Shown: positions 1-12,870, numbered from the stretch's first letter. The stretch: DNA of 64,000 nt from Heterobilharzia americana (GCA_944470555.2 OX104127.1:115844741-115908740); one strand, 5' to 3'. The notes: generated by a model not told the origin, from the sequence alone. Program-made: numbers and translations.

Positions 1-420
1 TCCTTATCTCTCTTAAGATTAGGCGCATCACAATTAGTGAAATTTTCTCTCGCTATGGGTTGAATGAACATATTTTATAAGAAAAGGATATTAATGTGTA
101 AGAGGTGGAATTGTAATTGATTTTTAGAAACTTAAAAATAGTATATAGTAGGAGTCTCCCTGCAAACTTTTACACGGTGTGTGATTTTTATAAAGTTGAT
201 GTAGCTGACCCAACTGAGTTGAATATGACTGACATATCTTTGTATTTATCATAACCATTGTTTAAGTACATACAAAGATGTAAACATAGATATAAAGTTG
301 TTTATGCTTAAACTAAGTGAAAAAAAGAATAGTGAAACATGAGAAAAATTGAAACGTTAAACAACATCCGGAACGTATTTTAGAAAAATAGAGAATGAAC
401 TAGATGAATAAAAATTTCTG
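1..420. repeat. Long direct repeat, copy 1
   Basis: The first 420 bases recur at 825-1243 with a single visible difference, one C missing near 982 in copy 2. The left end is cut by the window edge, so the true unit may be longer. Copy 1 ends exactly where a hammerhead-type repeat begins (418 onward); copy 2 ends at the same base but runs into unrelated sequence. No open frame or terminal TG/CA typical of LTRs was seen. Confidence 0.95.
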
Positions 421-525
421 CGAAGTCATATACTCGGACAAAACAGTTGTCCAGTGCTCGCCGGTTTTCAATTTTTCTGTAACTGATGCCAGTCCAGGAT
501 GAATACCGTCAGGAAATCAGTAAAT
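418..525 (+). repeat. Decayed hammerhead-type repeat fragment
   Basis: This fragment matches the family seen at 27.6 kb and 35.1-35.6 kb: a hammerhead-like segment, a cleavage-like GTC ending at 451, then CAGTGCT and a tail resembling the 35.4 kb arm (TGATGYCAGTCC). The core is damaged: the CUGANGA position reads CTGCGAA and the GAAA box is preceded by A instead of G. It has no tRNA-like head, so it is 5'-truncated at the ribozyme. Family membership is by eye. Confidence 0.6.
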
Positions 526-824
526 CCCCACAAACGTCGAAATTTTATATGCAACTGTTTAGCTTTTGAAAGCAAGTTTGATGAACACGAGTTTCTCCAT
601 TGAACTATGTGTGCTATATTCAGTGCTCTACCCAACGGGTCATTTGAATGCTTAAAGAGGAAAGAAGATTTATTGATGTAAGTTTAGCTGGGGCAAACGG
701 TTTACAAAGGAAAGGAGGAATAATGCTAACAAAATGAGTATTATGAGCTTCACAGAGCCTTAGTGATAATAAATGTTTTGTTCGACAGATGTCAAGTACC
801 AAAATTCAGTTGTCATCTCATACA
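526..824. other. AT-rich spacer between the direct repeats
   Basis: This stretch separates the two direct-repeat copies. I see no gene, RNA or recognisable repeat in it. A 60-codon minus-strand open frame here has no recognisable protein features. Confidence 0.6.
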
Positions 825-1243
825 TCCTTATCTCTCTTAAGATTAGGCGCATCACAATTAGTGAAATTTTCTCTCGCTATGGGTTGAATGAACATATTTT
901 ATAAGAAAAGGATATTAATGTGTAAGAGGTGGAATTGTAATTGATTTTTAGAAACTTAAAAATAGTATATAGTAGGAGTCTCCTGCAAACTTTTACACGG
1001 TGTGTGATTTTTATAAAGTTGATGTAGCTGACCCAACTGAGTTGAATATGACTGACATATCTTTGTATTTATCATAACCATTGTTTAAGTACATACAAAG
1101 ATGTAAACATAGATATAAAGTTGTTTATGCTTAAACTAAGTGAAAAAAAGAATAGTGAAACATGAGAAAAATTGAAACGTTAAACAACATCCGGAACGTA
1201 TTTTAGAAAAATAGAGAATGAACTAGATGAATAAAAATTTCTG
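825..1243. repeat. Long direct repeat, copy 2
   Basis: Nearly identical to 1-420 (419 bases, one-base deletion). Near identity in otherwise freely drifting DNA implies a recent duplication, gene conversion or an assembly duplicate. After 1243 the sequence leaves the repeat. Confidence 0.95.
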
Positions 1244-1329
1244 TTAGCTAATGTTTAAAAAAATAATGAAACTCCTGATGATATCTACTAGCAAGTTATG
1301 CCATTTACGTTTCATAACTGAAATTAGAA

Positions 1330-1446
1330 ACAGTTAACAATAATGGTCAGTGGCTAGCAGTGGAATCCAGGATGCGCATTTCGTCCTATTTAGGACTTGT
1401 CAGCTGGATGTACCTGCTTCCCAGTGAGTGATGTTGTTCTCACCGG
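1330..1446 (-). ncRNA. Sm-alpha-like hammerhead ribozyme repeat, inverted copy (core mutated)
   Basis: Read on the minus strand this has the organisation of the schistosome Sm-alpha hammerhead: a stem I strand ending CCAG, a core, stem II GTCC/GGAC around a TAAATA loop, GAAA, a short stem III, an ATC cleavage triplet and CTGGATTCC closing stem I. The core reads CTGACAA where CUGANGA is needed, so G8, the catalytic purine, is A. Self-cleavage is therefore predicted to be lost. It lies head-to-head with the plus-strand copy that starts at about 1445. Confidence 0.85.
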
Positions 1447-1642
1447 GACGAAATGCGCATCCTGGATTCCACTGCTAGCCACTACCCACCATTACTAAAC
1501 ATAGTTAAAAGACAGGCAATATTGAGGCAACCGCATAGGAGCCCATATGCCAACAGAGACTGATCAATTCGGTCCAATCAACGACGGTGTAATACAAGCA
1601 ATAACACTAGACCTATACCCGTCGCACAAGAAGTGACTTTCG
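1445..1642 (+). repeat. Hammerhead satellite unit, 5'-truncated within the ribozyme
   Basis: The unit starts inside the hammerhead at GGACGAAAT, lacking stem I 5' strand and CUGANGA. It continues through the cleavage-like ATC (C at 1461), the CTGGATTCCACTGC strand and a 140-base tail leading directly into the next unit. The tail (about 1495-1640) is shared with 2935-3065 and, inverted, with 26530-26600, which defines it as part of the repeat rather than host DNA. Confidence 0.8.
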
Positions 1643-1835
1643 TGGCTCGGCGGTGTAGTGGATAACTCGCTGGCGTTTGAAGCGATTGCTCCCGAGTCCG
1701 AGTCTCGGTGGGAACAACATCACTCACTGGGAAGCAGGTACATCCCGCTGACCAGTCCCGAGTTGGACGAAATGTGCATCCTGGATTCCACTGCTAGCCA
1801 CTGCCCATCATTACTTAACATAGTTAACAATAATC
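1643..1835 (+). ncRNA. tRNA-headed Sm-alpha-like hammerhead unit (core mutated)
   Basis: The head is tRNA-like, with an A-box-like segment at about 1654-1669 and a B-box-like GAGTCCGAGTCTC at 1694-1706, consistent with an internal Pol III promoter. The hammerhead follows: CTGACCA at 1748-1754, stem II GTCC/GGAC, GAAA at 1770-1773, and an ATC cleavage triplet with C at 1780. G8 is C at 1753, so cleavage is predicted to be lost. The cleavage-point distance to the preceding unit is 319 nt, close to the known size class of Sm-alpha monomers. An 83-codon open frame across it is incidental. Confidence 0.85.
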
Positions 1836-2792
1836 TTTCCTGGAAAATTTACCACTTTTCACTGTTAGCATCAGTAAGACCTGAATGTTCATTATTGTTC
1901 TGGATGTAATAGCCTTACAACTATTAGACGGATAGGATATATAAAAACTTCACATTATAAATATCTAGCTACGGATTTCTGCATGTTTACTGATGTATTG
2001 TAGTATAGAGGTAAGATAGAGATTAAAATGTTACGAATATGCGACAAAATATATTTGCTAAATAGTAATAAATAAGTTACATTGCTTGTATTTTCCAGTT
2101 CAAAATATTTAAGTTAGCTATTACAATAGAATCAAGACAACTTTAAGAATGCGGTAGATTGTTATTCTATTTTCGCTGACTTCGCACACAGAGGAACATT
2201 TATTTACTGGAATACACTTCAGATGCAATTTACTGTCCATATCATATCAGGTGTCTCCACAAGTTTGAAACATGGCTTACGCAGTTGTAGTCTTCGCTTC
2301 TTCCTGTAATTAGTGTAGTAAAATTTCTCATGTACCTGGAATGGGCTTAGAATTAACTTCATTGCAAATGTTTGGTACTGATTCAATAAATAAATATTCA
2401 CTTGTAAGTAGCATGCATGGACTTAATTTCATTGTTCTTCAGATTCCTTATCTTAATAATATCTGTTAATTTTGATGAGACCAGGCTTTCGCGCTCCGAC
2501 GGACAATTTGTCTCCCATCAACCACTTTCATTCATCGATTTGACCTTATGACCATTGCAAAAGATTCCATAAACGGTGTCATTCCCCCAATTTAGATCAA
2601 TAGAACCTTTTGATCTACGAAGGTCAGTTCAATTTACATTTGCGGTTGTAAATGATTTTTGAACCCCAGCCTTATTGAAAGTTTTTTGTAGTACTCAAAG
2701 AGACCCTTTCTGACATAGTAATTGAGTATAGGTTTTCAATTCCATCTCTACCGTCATTAACAACATCATAATCATGGTATTATACTTGGTTG
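1836..2792. other. AT-rich DNA, nothing recognised
   Basis: Short open frames only, with no homology I can recognise and no convincing exon structure. Confidence 0.5.
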
Positions 2793-3065
2793 TGGCTAGC
2801 ATAAGCATCCGGGACGTGCTTACGAGCTGCCAGTCTCGAGTGGAGTAACATCACTCAATGCAGCGCAGGTATATCTGGCCGATGAGTCTTAAAAAGAACG
2901 AAATCAGCGTTCTGGATTATTCTACTAGCCACAATCAAGTAAATTACCCTAAGTAATATTCAGGCAATATCGACGCATTCTCAAAAGAGCCTATATGTCA
3001 ACAGTGGTCTAACAGTTCGATCATGTAAAACGACGGAGAAATACAAGCATATCTAAAGATATTGG
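2793..3065 (+). ncRNA. Old Sm-alpha-like hammerhead repeat with tail
   Basis: A diverged copy of the 1445-1835 family. It keeps the B-box-like part (about 2826-2842), a hammerhead (2865-2935) and the family tail (2935-3065). The core reads CCGATGA at 2879-2885, so U4 is C while G8 is kept; GAAA is kept and the cleavage triplet is GTT. Stem II is mismatched. The A-box end is missing. Activity is unlikely. Confidence 0.75.
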
Positions 3066-6000
3066 TCACAATTATCGTTATAAAAACCAGTACTGAAAAT
3101 ATTATTCAAGTTTTTCATACAATTTCTTCTGAATTCATTGATCAGTTTAAGTGGATAATTATTGAAACGTTAGGCTTTATTGATGTATTTGATTTCTTGC
3201 CTCAGCTTTTCTGTCGAACTAGTAATCTTTTTTACTGTTATTCAGGCATTACACTAAGACTATGTTAAATGACAGGCTGGGATCATAAGAAATCTAAATA
3301 GCAATTTGTATGAGAAGGCTTTAGATGACCAAAATGAAATTATTTGGTTATGAATTCCTAATCTCAAGGGGGCTATACAAAATTTCTAAACGATAAATCA
3401 TTTTTTTTCGTTGAGTTAACATAAAGCCTTTGATGAAACAAGTAGAAATAAATAGTATTTGTTGCTAAAAATCTCCAAGTCGAAGGATATTTAAGCCTAA
3501 TAAATGTTTCATTTATTTGAGTCAATTTCATCCTAAATCATTCTTTATTCTTTGAAGCAAGTTCGGAGTTTAAATTGCCAATTAACTATGCTGGTTTTGC
3601 AATTACATAATGCCATAATTCATTATTTTTCTCAATGAAAGCATGAAAATGGCTATTAGGCTGTAATTCATGAGATGTAAAGATAACGGAATGTTGGTTG
3701 GAAATCCCAGACTATTTTTCAGATGGCAAAAGTCAAGGCTTGATGTTATTTCCTTAGTTAAGACCTACATACTGGTATTTTAGACGATAAAAATATTGGA
3801 GTCCTTCGAAAGAGAAATTTTTTATATTGGTGACTTAGTGTTATCAAAATCGAATGCGAACGAGTAAAACTGTTGTGAATGGCGCTGTTTTTTGAAAAAC
3901 CTTTGTTGACACAAAATGTCTGTAGGTGCGTCCCCATGGAGCTGAAGCACATTGATTAAGACTGTTGAATGTCGATCAGTTGACAACATAATCGAAGCAG
4001 ATTTTATTCTGGAAAATTTGAGCAATACGCTGATATCTCCAGGCCTTATAAAATACTTTCGGCGAGTTATGTACTACAGAGATAGTCACACAGTTGGTTA
4101 TATATAGGAGGGTCGATTTCAGAGAGTGGAAACCAACTGAAAAATCACGCTTGTCCTATACTTAGTAACTGTCTCTTGTTGTTTTCGAATGCATACTGTT
4201 TTATTGTAACAATGAAGATATTTATGCTTCAGTCTTAACAGCGGCTTTAAAAAGCTACGAATGAATTCACAGAACTAGGTAGCTCTGACGGAACTCTTGG
4301 TATATTTATGGTACACCTAATCTTATATGAATAATAACTTATATTCCTTTGCCTCTAAAGCCTATTATGTCAATCACTACGCGGTTTTCGTCAGAGTTTT
4401 AGAAAGCCTAGTGATTAGTCTTCAGATGCATGAACTGGTCTCACGAATTTAAGGGAGACTGTCATCAATGTTCCCTTGTTTTGGAGTCCCAATTCCAAAC
4501 TCTTTCTATTGCTCACATCTTTCTCTGAAATCTACATATTAACTTTCAGTTTTAGTTTGTTTGATTACCTCTTATCTAACTAAACATGCTCGAGTTGACT
4601 AGTTGGTTTGAATAGACTATAACTAACAAATTCTGTTTCTTAACATGCATATTTGTCAACTTACTTGCGTACTCAAGCTTTGAATTTCCAGAATGGCTTT
4701 TTCTGTCCGTGACAGTTTGCGAGAACTTTGAGTTGTATGTTGTGGGTGAATATAGTATTGTTCAGTGCTGTCTAAACGTTTTTCAGATATTTAGTTTCTC
4801 ACTATGCTTTGTCGACTTCTGTGAGTTGCAACTGTTTAGTGCATGGTCACCTTTAGAAATAGAGTGTACTAAGCTTCCATCATATTCAATTTACTTGATA
4901 ATCTAGATCTTAAGCAACTCAGTAGTAAGGGCCAAAATAAAATGGTGCCTTCTCATTTCGTTCATAATATCATTCTTGCTGATTACTGTGGCATACTCCA
5001 GTTAAATATAATTTTTATGTGACAGACACGATGACTTTTTGAAGGTTACTGCAGATAAGCAGAAGTAAGCTGCGCTGAGACCTCAATAAAGTTGTTAGTT
5101 TTTGGTTTATCAGATATGGTAAGGCCCATTTTCAGACCAATCACAGAAAAAAAGATGCTATTAACAAATAATAACTTATCAAATTAGTTATGGTTTCTTT
5201 GGGTGGCGAATATCTCTACAGATAACAGTTTTTATTTGTATATTCATAAAAAAGTGGTTAGAAACTAATTTATGATAATTTATGATGCAGCAAAAATTAT
5301 TTCTTATATGCCAAATGAGGTATTAAAACTTTCGACGCGCTTTATATCAGTCGCATAAACGCAGTTATTAAAAATGTAAAACGAATTACTGGAAGCAAAA
5401 TCCAAAAATTGAGACACTTTTATTCACTAAAGCGATTGTGATTAAAAATTTCAGTAGCCGTATTTAATCGCTGCTTATTTTTTTTCAAGAGATAATATAA
5501 AAAGATTTAAACATCCTAAAACATCTTGAGTAACACATTTTCCCCAATTAGACAAAAAGTAATCACTGTTATCTGAAATTTCATCCATTTCGCTGCTGGA
5601 TGGAAGTATCACTAGTCAGACTTTCTTTAACCAGGATGGCCTTCTTCATCTTATGAGGCTTAAATATTATTCCAGTAGAGGATGCTTCATTCAACCTAAA
5701 AGTCTGAATTTACTTTTTTATCTAGTTTCAAATAAAAGTACATTTTGGCTAAGAAATTGTTTCCAATACCAGGAAGCATGATTTCTTGTGGTCATGAGTG
5801 AACGGAACCACTGTTTGACACTCTTCACATACAACGTTTTTTAACAGTAAATATAACTTGATTTATCATCCCAAAAGTCCAAGGAACACCAGTATACTAA
5901 GAATAAAACTACCTTATTCAAGATATACTTGCGTACGTACAATGCTATAACTGATGCTTGGGATATGAGACATTCAACATCCCTACCTCCTCTTAAGAAG

Positions 6001-6278
6001 TCAGATACTCATGACAGTGATCTTACCATTATTGAGAAAATCACACAAAAGTCAAGATACTTACCTTCACAACAAAATGTGAGCTTTTAAAATACGATCA
6101 GGAAAATACTTATTCAAAATTTAACGACTTTGCAAATCCATTATTCTTGTTGTTGTCGATTTAACATTTTACAGAATGCTAATATCTTGCTTAACATGTT
6201 ATATTTGTTTTATCTTAATCTACAGTTTCCAGCAATCATCAATCAGTTGACATTACTGAAAAGTGATTGGCTCATCAA

Positions 6279-6280
<2 letters not shown>
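3066..6280. other. AT-rich DNA, nothing recognised
   Basis: Open frames up to 68 codons are present but carry no recognisable domain, and I could not link any into a gene. No repeat family recognised. Confidence 0.5.

Positions 6281-6327
<47 letters not shown>
6281..6327. repeat. (TA)n microsatellite
   Basis: An uninterrupted AT dinucleotide tract of 47 bases. It abuts a 35-base segment that recurs beside another TA tract at 51.4 kb. Confidence 0.97.
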
Positions 6328-6328
<1 letters not shown>

Positions 6329-6360
6329 CATATGCTTGTAGATTGTTATGGCACTCATGA
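6326..6360. repeat. 35-base repeat fragment next to (TA)n
   Basis: This segment, starting TAGCATATGCTTG, is identical to 51375-51409, also directly after a TA tract. It probably marks one end of a dispersed element with an internal or terminal TA microsatellite, possibly the fragment at 51.2-51.4 kb. Confidence 0.85.
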
Positions 6361-8407
6361 ATAATGTTTCGTTTTGAGTATGTATCCCCAGGCATTTATA
6401 CACTGAAATATTCGAAATTTCAGAAAGCATTTTTTTTTAAAAACTAGAATAAAAGAGGCTGAATCGATTTGCTGTAGTTTCAACTAGTTGATTTTCAGTA
6501 AAAGAAATCTATTCTAGTGATAAAATCATACTGACTATAAGAAATATCTTTTGAGTTTAGATAACAGGACTAAACAGTTAGTCTACTCCTTTTGTCACCA
6601 TATGCATTTATTTTTGTATTTACTTAAAGATAAAGCGCCGACAGATATTTTTGTTATCTATGTGGACGCAAATTATTTTGTTTACAGAAAGATGTTACAC
6701 GCCTAATGTACCTCAGTGGTTTTTGATGTTCACTAGTACCAAATCTCCGAAATCAATTCAAATTATTTTGAGCAGACGTTTGCCTACCTTGAAATCATAT
6801 ATGTAACGGCAATAAAGCTTGGCTGAATTGATAGATTGTAATTCGATAATTGGTAGTCGAGGGTGAAACAAAAAGTATTGCTCTTACTTGGAGACAAAGC
6901 GATAAAACATAACTCAAGAAGTGGAAGATTTTCATACAGCATGTACTGTGTATAAAAATCATTACTCAAAAAGAAAATAACGCTTTGAAATCTAGCAAAC
7001 ATTATTTTAAGATGAAAATCAGTTAACTTGTACGGCTTAATCTTTTGGATTGTATTCCACATTCCTTCTGACAGTCTAAAAATGGTTCAGAATCACACCT
7101 GCATTACAAGTACTGAACTGTGTACGAAATCAAAAATATCAAGTAAATTGCCTGAAAAATTCACACTGTTTGTTCAAGGATCATTTAAAATTCTTCCTAG
7201 AACATCATTCACTTAGATCCTTCCGATACTATGCATAAACTGCGGTTTATTATATCCGGCTTTATTTGCAACTTTTTTAATGACAGTTTATTCAGCAGAA
7301 ACGCTAGTCATTAATTCACTTGAAATTATATCACTCATAGAGGAAAAAAATAACAGTTTTATTTGAGAAACTTCGAAGAAATGCGGATATGTATACCATT
7401 TCTTGGTAAAATGACCATTGTGACAACTTTCATAATTGGCATTCTTTATTGTACTCCTTATCTGATAGCCGCTTACTTTGAAATAGTGAACATAGGCTGT
7501 AATTCTGTCAAACAGGTGTACTGTTTGATAGTTAGTGCAGCCTTTCAAACTTGACTGTCTTTTTACTCAGTTACCTATTCCTGCACACAATCTGAATACC
7601 AAACTTTCATGAATATTTTGAATTTCTGCAAAACTGCAAAATAACAGTTATGTCTTGTACTTAGGCTTGTTTTCTTAGGTGGAAAAGTAATCAAGTTAAA
7701 GAATAACAATATTGTTAGACATTTTCGTTCCAATAGCTATGGCTCCTTTTTAATATTAAGAACCTGTCTACTGCTCTTACATAAAATGTCTCATAGAAGT
7801 GTTGTATTAGGCCTTATAAATTGAAAAATTGTATTAAAAATCAATTTAATACTGCGAAAATTTAAGAAGGTTGGATTAAAGAATCAAAATGATCTAAATA
7901 ACCTACTGCGTTCAGTAAAAAACCACGAAGTTAAAATAAAGCCATTAAAAAAGCAGTAATTATCAATTTACCAAGAATTAAATGCCAGACAAGAGAAATA
8001 GATCCTCAGAGAAGCGAGCAGTTCCTGAATAACTTCTTCGACTGGTTTTCTTGCTCACAGTTCAAAAACGAAATGTTGCTTCCAATTGTAATTATCAACC
8101 TAAAAATCTGATATATTACCTTGACACAAAAGATTTATAACTCGAATAAATAAATCACTTAGTCATTAAATATGTTTCATCATGTATATTGTGTATTTCA
8201 CCCACGAGATTCGCTTCTTTTGAATTTTGAAACAAATTATAGCAAACATCCACTACCAAACTTCAAAATACAGTGCGCTAGAATGTGAAGTCAATTAGCT
8301 TATTGGTCATTTCGCAAAACTTAATCAGCAGGATTTTATCAGGGTTAATCCCCAAGGATAACTGCGATGGCAGAATATTAGTGTGTGAATCCGGTACTAT
8401 GAGGAGT
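6361..8407. other. AT-rich DNA, nothing recognised
   Basis: Only short, low-complexity-biased open frames are present (up to 92 codons, some hydrophobic). I could assign no exon or repeat. Confidence 0.5.
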
Positions 8408-8600
8408 CAGTCGTGGTATGAATAGCTTAATGGTTCAGCTTTTGACTTCTGCAATGTGTGAAGACCATAATCATCAAGGCAGCCTCAAAATCCTCATGGT
8501 TGTAGATACCCCATGATGAGTGCTGAACAGCATTCAGCCTAAGTTAGATACGGCTTCCTGCGGATTGATTACCACCAAATTATCCCAAACTAGTGAAGGT
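8408..8600 (+). repeat. Old tRNA-headed hammerhead SINE
   Basis: Same layout as the units at 32.2 and 54.5 kb. An A-box-like TAGCTTAATGG begins at 8423, a weak B-box lies around 8459-8475, then comes a hammerhead remnant with ATGATGA (8513-8519), stem II TGCT/AGCA, and the shared GGCTTCCTG..GATT tail. The GAAA box reads TCAG and C3 is A, so the ribozyme is dead. Divergence suggests it is the oldest of the three copies. Confidence 0.65.
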
Positions 8601-11600
8601 TATTGCTTGCTGGTTGTGTACTGGAATATTTGGATCGGGAGAACGTTCATTGATCACTTGGAATTATCTAGATAGAAAGATTGGGAAAAGGCTTTTTTAC
8701 TAATTCTCAGGCTTTCGAAAACGATCATTTCAGTGTTCTAATCTGAAAACTGTTTACAGTTAAAAGTTTATAATGAAGGAAATGTATGACTAAAAGTTAT
8801 ATTTATCCATCATTCGAATTGCATGTTATTCTTTTACACTTGTTACAAACTTAACAGAAAGAAATCCACTGTACTCAGTTGTAATTATAGTCATAATTCG
8901 GTTCCTATGGCGACTAATCTGCCACTGAAGTATATTCTTTCTTTGACAGGAAATACATTTTATTCCCATTTCACTAAATTAGGTCAGGCATAGCAATTGA
9001 TACCTACTGGTCTTCATCAGTGTTTATTGCTAGTTCTTCAGATTACACTTAGCTGATTATGAATTAGACTGACCTTTTCTCAGAGCACACAGAGTAAGCG
9101 CTTACAGATTTCGAGCTATGACTCCATATCTATCATTCCTAAGTAATTTTGTCGAATAACTAATTCCACTTGAGTTAAGTGTCATGATAATTAATAAAGT
9201 AACAATGGAAACTGATTTTTCTGATTAAAATGTGATAGTTATTTAAATTATCCCATTCGACGCATGGCCAAAGTCATCAGTTTCATTGTAAAAGTACAAC
9301 AATAATGCCACGTATAGAGAAAATTATGCGCTCTAAAGATAAGCATGCTAAAGAAATGAGAGACATGCGTTACCTATATTGATACTTATTCTTTCGTGAG
9401 TCTCCAATCAAAATAAAATGACTTAATCATGGTATCAAAATGCGCCTACCTTACCCATGTGTGCTTGAGGGTCCCGACTGCCAATAGTAGGTTGTAGTTG
9501 TGAAGAATGAGACATTTTCTGAAGGATTGAAATATACATGCTTCGATCACATGGTCTTCTCAATCCACTCATTAATTCTTCTTTGAGATGGAAAGGACAG
9601 CATGCGTGAGATGGTGATTTAGTTGATTTTCGACGGTATACGTGAATAAAGAACGTACCATATAACTCAGAAGTATGGTATTCAGTTTCACGTCACCAAT
9701 ATGTGATACGATGACGAATTCCACCTCATATGGGACCATATAGCTCTCCTGCCTATAATTTATTTTGTTCAAATTAAATTTTATATCTACGCAGTCTTTT
9801 TCTGAAGTCAGTGGGTTATTGGAAATGATGCAATTGTATGTTGATGGAAAACTTGCTAATTTTTCAAAACTGAATCCACTCTAAGGGCACTGGACTGCAC
9901 TCCAAGTTCTACCCAATAATTTAGTGGTATTAAATGTTATCATTTCCGCAAATCACAAGCAAGCTAACTAGATGAATAATAGAGAGATTGCAATTTATTA
10001 AATAAAAACATTTTAAATACTTTTGGTCCTGAATGTTTTCAGTTTGATTCTTAGTTGTATTCACTGTCACCAAACCCTTAAAGTAATTCAAAATTATTGT
10101 AAAACAGCAACTAGCCTGCAGAGTTCATGCACATTTTTTGATTTCACTCAATGCAAAACCTTATTACTGTAGAAGATGTGAGTATAAACTCCATTATAGT
10201 ACTCAAATACAGTAACATGGGTGGTAACCTTCAAGCATTACTTTCAAGATAGAAAAAATATAGATTTGTCCGGTTACAATGTTAAATAATGAGTCGATGA
10301 GAATGTAAAATGTAGCCTAATATTTCATACATTTTACTCCTGTGATAATATTTATCACCGAACTGAGTGGCCCTTGTAGGCTGAAAAAAGTATATATATC
10401 GTGTCTTATCGTTGGATCGTCTGAATAGAGCCTAAAGTCTACAAAATATTACTTTAACTTTTCAATTTTTTATTTCAGGAGGAAAAGGAACTTTTAATGG
10501 TGGTTATTAGTGAAATTTGGGTCCCCAAACCAACCCTTTATGTGGTATGAAAAATAATAAGTACTCTTAATTCCACTAGTTAACATATTTAGTGTGCTCA
10601 CAATTCACGAAATCACTTATTCTATATATAAGTCTTCACAAAATTCCAAAACAAGACATTTTGAACTTTTCGCGGTACATGCTAAGGTTACTTCAGCGGA
10701 ATATGTAGAACATTCGTAATAATTGTGAAATGATTTTATAAAGTAACTTTTATTTGTTATTATTTCTTTTTCTTGTTTTACTACTTTTTTCGTTTCTAAT
10801 TTGTTCTAGTTGGTGAACATATTTATTACTAGTTACCATTCCTCCTTCGTTAACCAGTTTTTTTATTTGTCATGACGTACGTGAACAATAATCCATACAG
10901 ATTCTCAGTTGATTTCCTCATCCTAACCAGCCTTTCTACATGTATTCTTGACAATATTCGAAAAGCCTTATTTTTGTAAACCGTTGATTATCATCCGAGT
11001 TTTATTGGTAAATGCAACTATACTTCTTCACTACGTCATGGCAGAGATGATCCAGTATGCAGAGTATTCAACTCAGAAGTTCTTCCAAAATTTATGAGTT
11101 TACTGAATCCTATCATCAATACATTAGTTGTCTGATTTACATTATTATCCTGAGATGGACTTTTGTTTATTTCCATACAGTCTAGGATTATTGCAATAGT
11201 GATGATTTTACCTTTCAAAGACACGTCATTCCTGATGTGACATTCATCAGGCATACAGATACGACCAAATAACCTGTATATTCAACAATTAATTGCAGCT
11301 AGAAATATATTCCTCTGCTTGACTGTCTTCCTTCTTCAAGGTTATTTTCATTTCTTTAGCAAGCATGTTCGTAAAAATTAGCTTTTAATTCTCAGGTTAT
11401 CTGAGTTCAATATCCACACTCTGAGTAACAAATATTCTTCACTGTCACCAATTTTATACTTGTTTGACTAAAACTAAAGTATTTGAACGCTGAGACTTCT
11501 CTCCATTTTAAAATAATCATGTTTGCAGTGATTAGCGGGGATTTAGTTCAGTTAACATGCCCAGGATGCACTCTGCTAATAAAAAGGGTCAAAATTTCTA

Positions 11601-12826
11601 TAACTGGAATCTGAACGTTCTGGATCACTAAGTTTTGAACTTTTCACTTCATTTTAACTATCAAGTGTACTATATTTCTATGCTGAATAAATTTTAAAAT
11701 GTCATTTTTAATAGTATATATGTATGGCCAATTGAATTAGTGTGCAAAGCATCTGAGAACTAGATTAGTGTGTTTTCAGTAAATCTTTTAAATGGACAGT
11801 AATCACCTGTTATATTTCATAAAAATCAAGCCTGTTCAATGCCCAATTATTTCAAATCACCCGAAAGTACAATGGTAAGTTCTCCTGGATAGCAATGAAA
11901 ATTTTAGTAACTTCTCAAAACTGTTTTGAGGATTTTCAATCACTAATTTCTCTTGTAGTTAATTAAATTCAATGAATCTGTATCAAATTTGCTCGCTTTA
12001 GGGCTTACCTACGATTTCTGACTCCCCAAAAAATAAAATAACACAATAATTTACTTTGCTGAGTTTCTTTTGCTAAGCGTTCATGACATTCACAGCAATT
12101 AAACTGTTTACGGTGAAAATATACAATAATGTAGCTCTTTTATCTTTCCTACACACTGTCTGATGCTTATTTGCGACGCAGTTTCAAATGGATTTCCTCA
12201 AAGTTCTCATAAAAAACCGTGACATTTGACATCATTTAGTCAGTTATCAAGACAAATGCTTATCAACTGCATTAAGTGATGCTTACGCTGTGTCGCGAAT
12301 TGACAGAAGTATGGAAATGTATGGAATTCCGACCTTGAAGTTGAATTATAACGTACTCACCATGAAAGCTGATCATCCTGGAGTTTTCCTCCAACTTAAG
12401 CTGGCAGAAACTAGGATGATTACAAGAAAAGTGTTTTGTAAGCCTCAGTTTATCACATGATCGACAGTAAACAAAGCATTCTGAATAAGAAATTCATTTA
12501 TTTTATTTGTCTTTTTGTAAAACAGATTACAGCAACTCATCAATACATATTTGTTTGGTTGCCTAGCAGCAAGCTGGAGAAAATTTTTTCCCTTAAGAAC
12601 ATTTAAACTTGTGGATACAAGGTAAATAAAACAATAACCAACTGCTTGCGCAATGGCAGCTTAGAAATTTTATCTGATGGCTATTGAAAGCGTCTTATTT
12701 GGAACCTTGCTACATCAATCATTGTGATAAAATCAGATCTATTAAAAAGCTACAGGCTCAAAGGTTTAGCTGAATGTTTGTGTCCTGAAACAAAAAGATC
12801 ACTGCGATATTTTGTCAATGAACTTA
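8601..12826. other. AT-rich DNA, nothing recognised
   Basis: Open frames up to 72 codons without recognisable features. An imperfect inverted repeat near 12368-12422 is short and unexplained. Confidence 0.5.
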
Positions 12827-12827
12827 T

Positions 12828-12870
<43 letters not shown>
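12827..12870. repeat. (TA)n microsatellite, slightly interrupted
   Basis: TA tract of about 44 bases with one TACAT interruption. Confidence 0.95.

Noticed and set aside
1..1243. Paired LTRs of an LTR retrotransposon
   Set aside because: The 400-base interval has no gag or pol coding, no primer-binding site and no clear TG..CA ends.
1658..1909. 83-codon plus-strand open frame starting MDNSLAFEAIAPESESRW
   Set aside because: It lies across the tRNA-like head and hammerhead of a repeat unit; the DNA is explained by the ribozyme repeat.
12360..12425. Imperfect inverted repeat (GATCATCCTGGAGTTTTCC... and its partner)
   Set aside because: The arms are short and mismatched, no second copy was seen, and no hammerhead core or terminal duplication supports an element.
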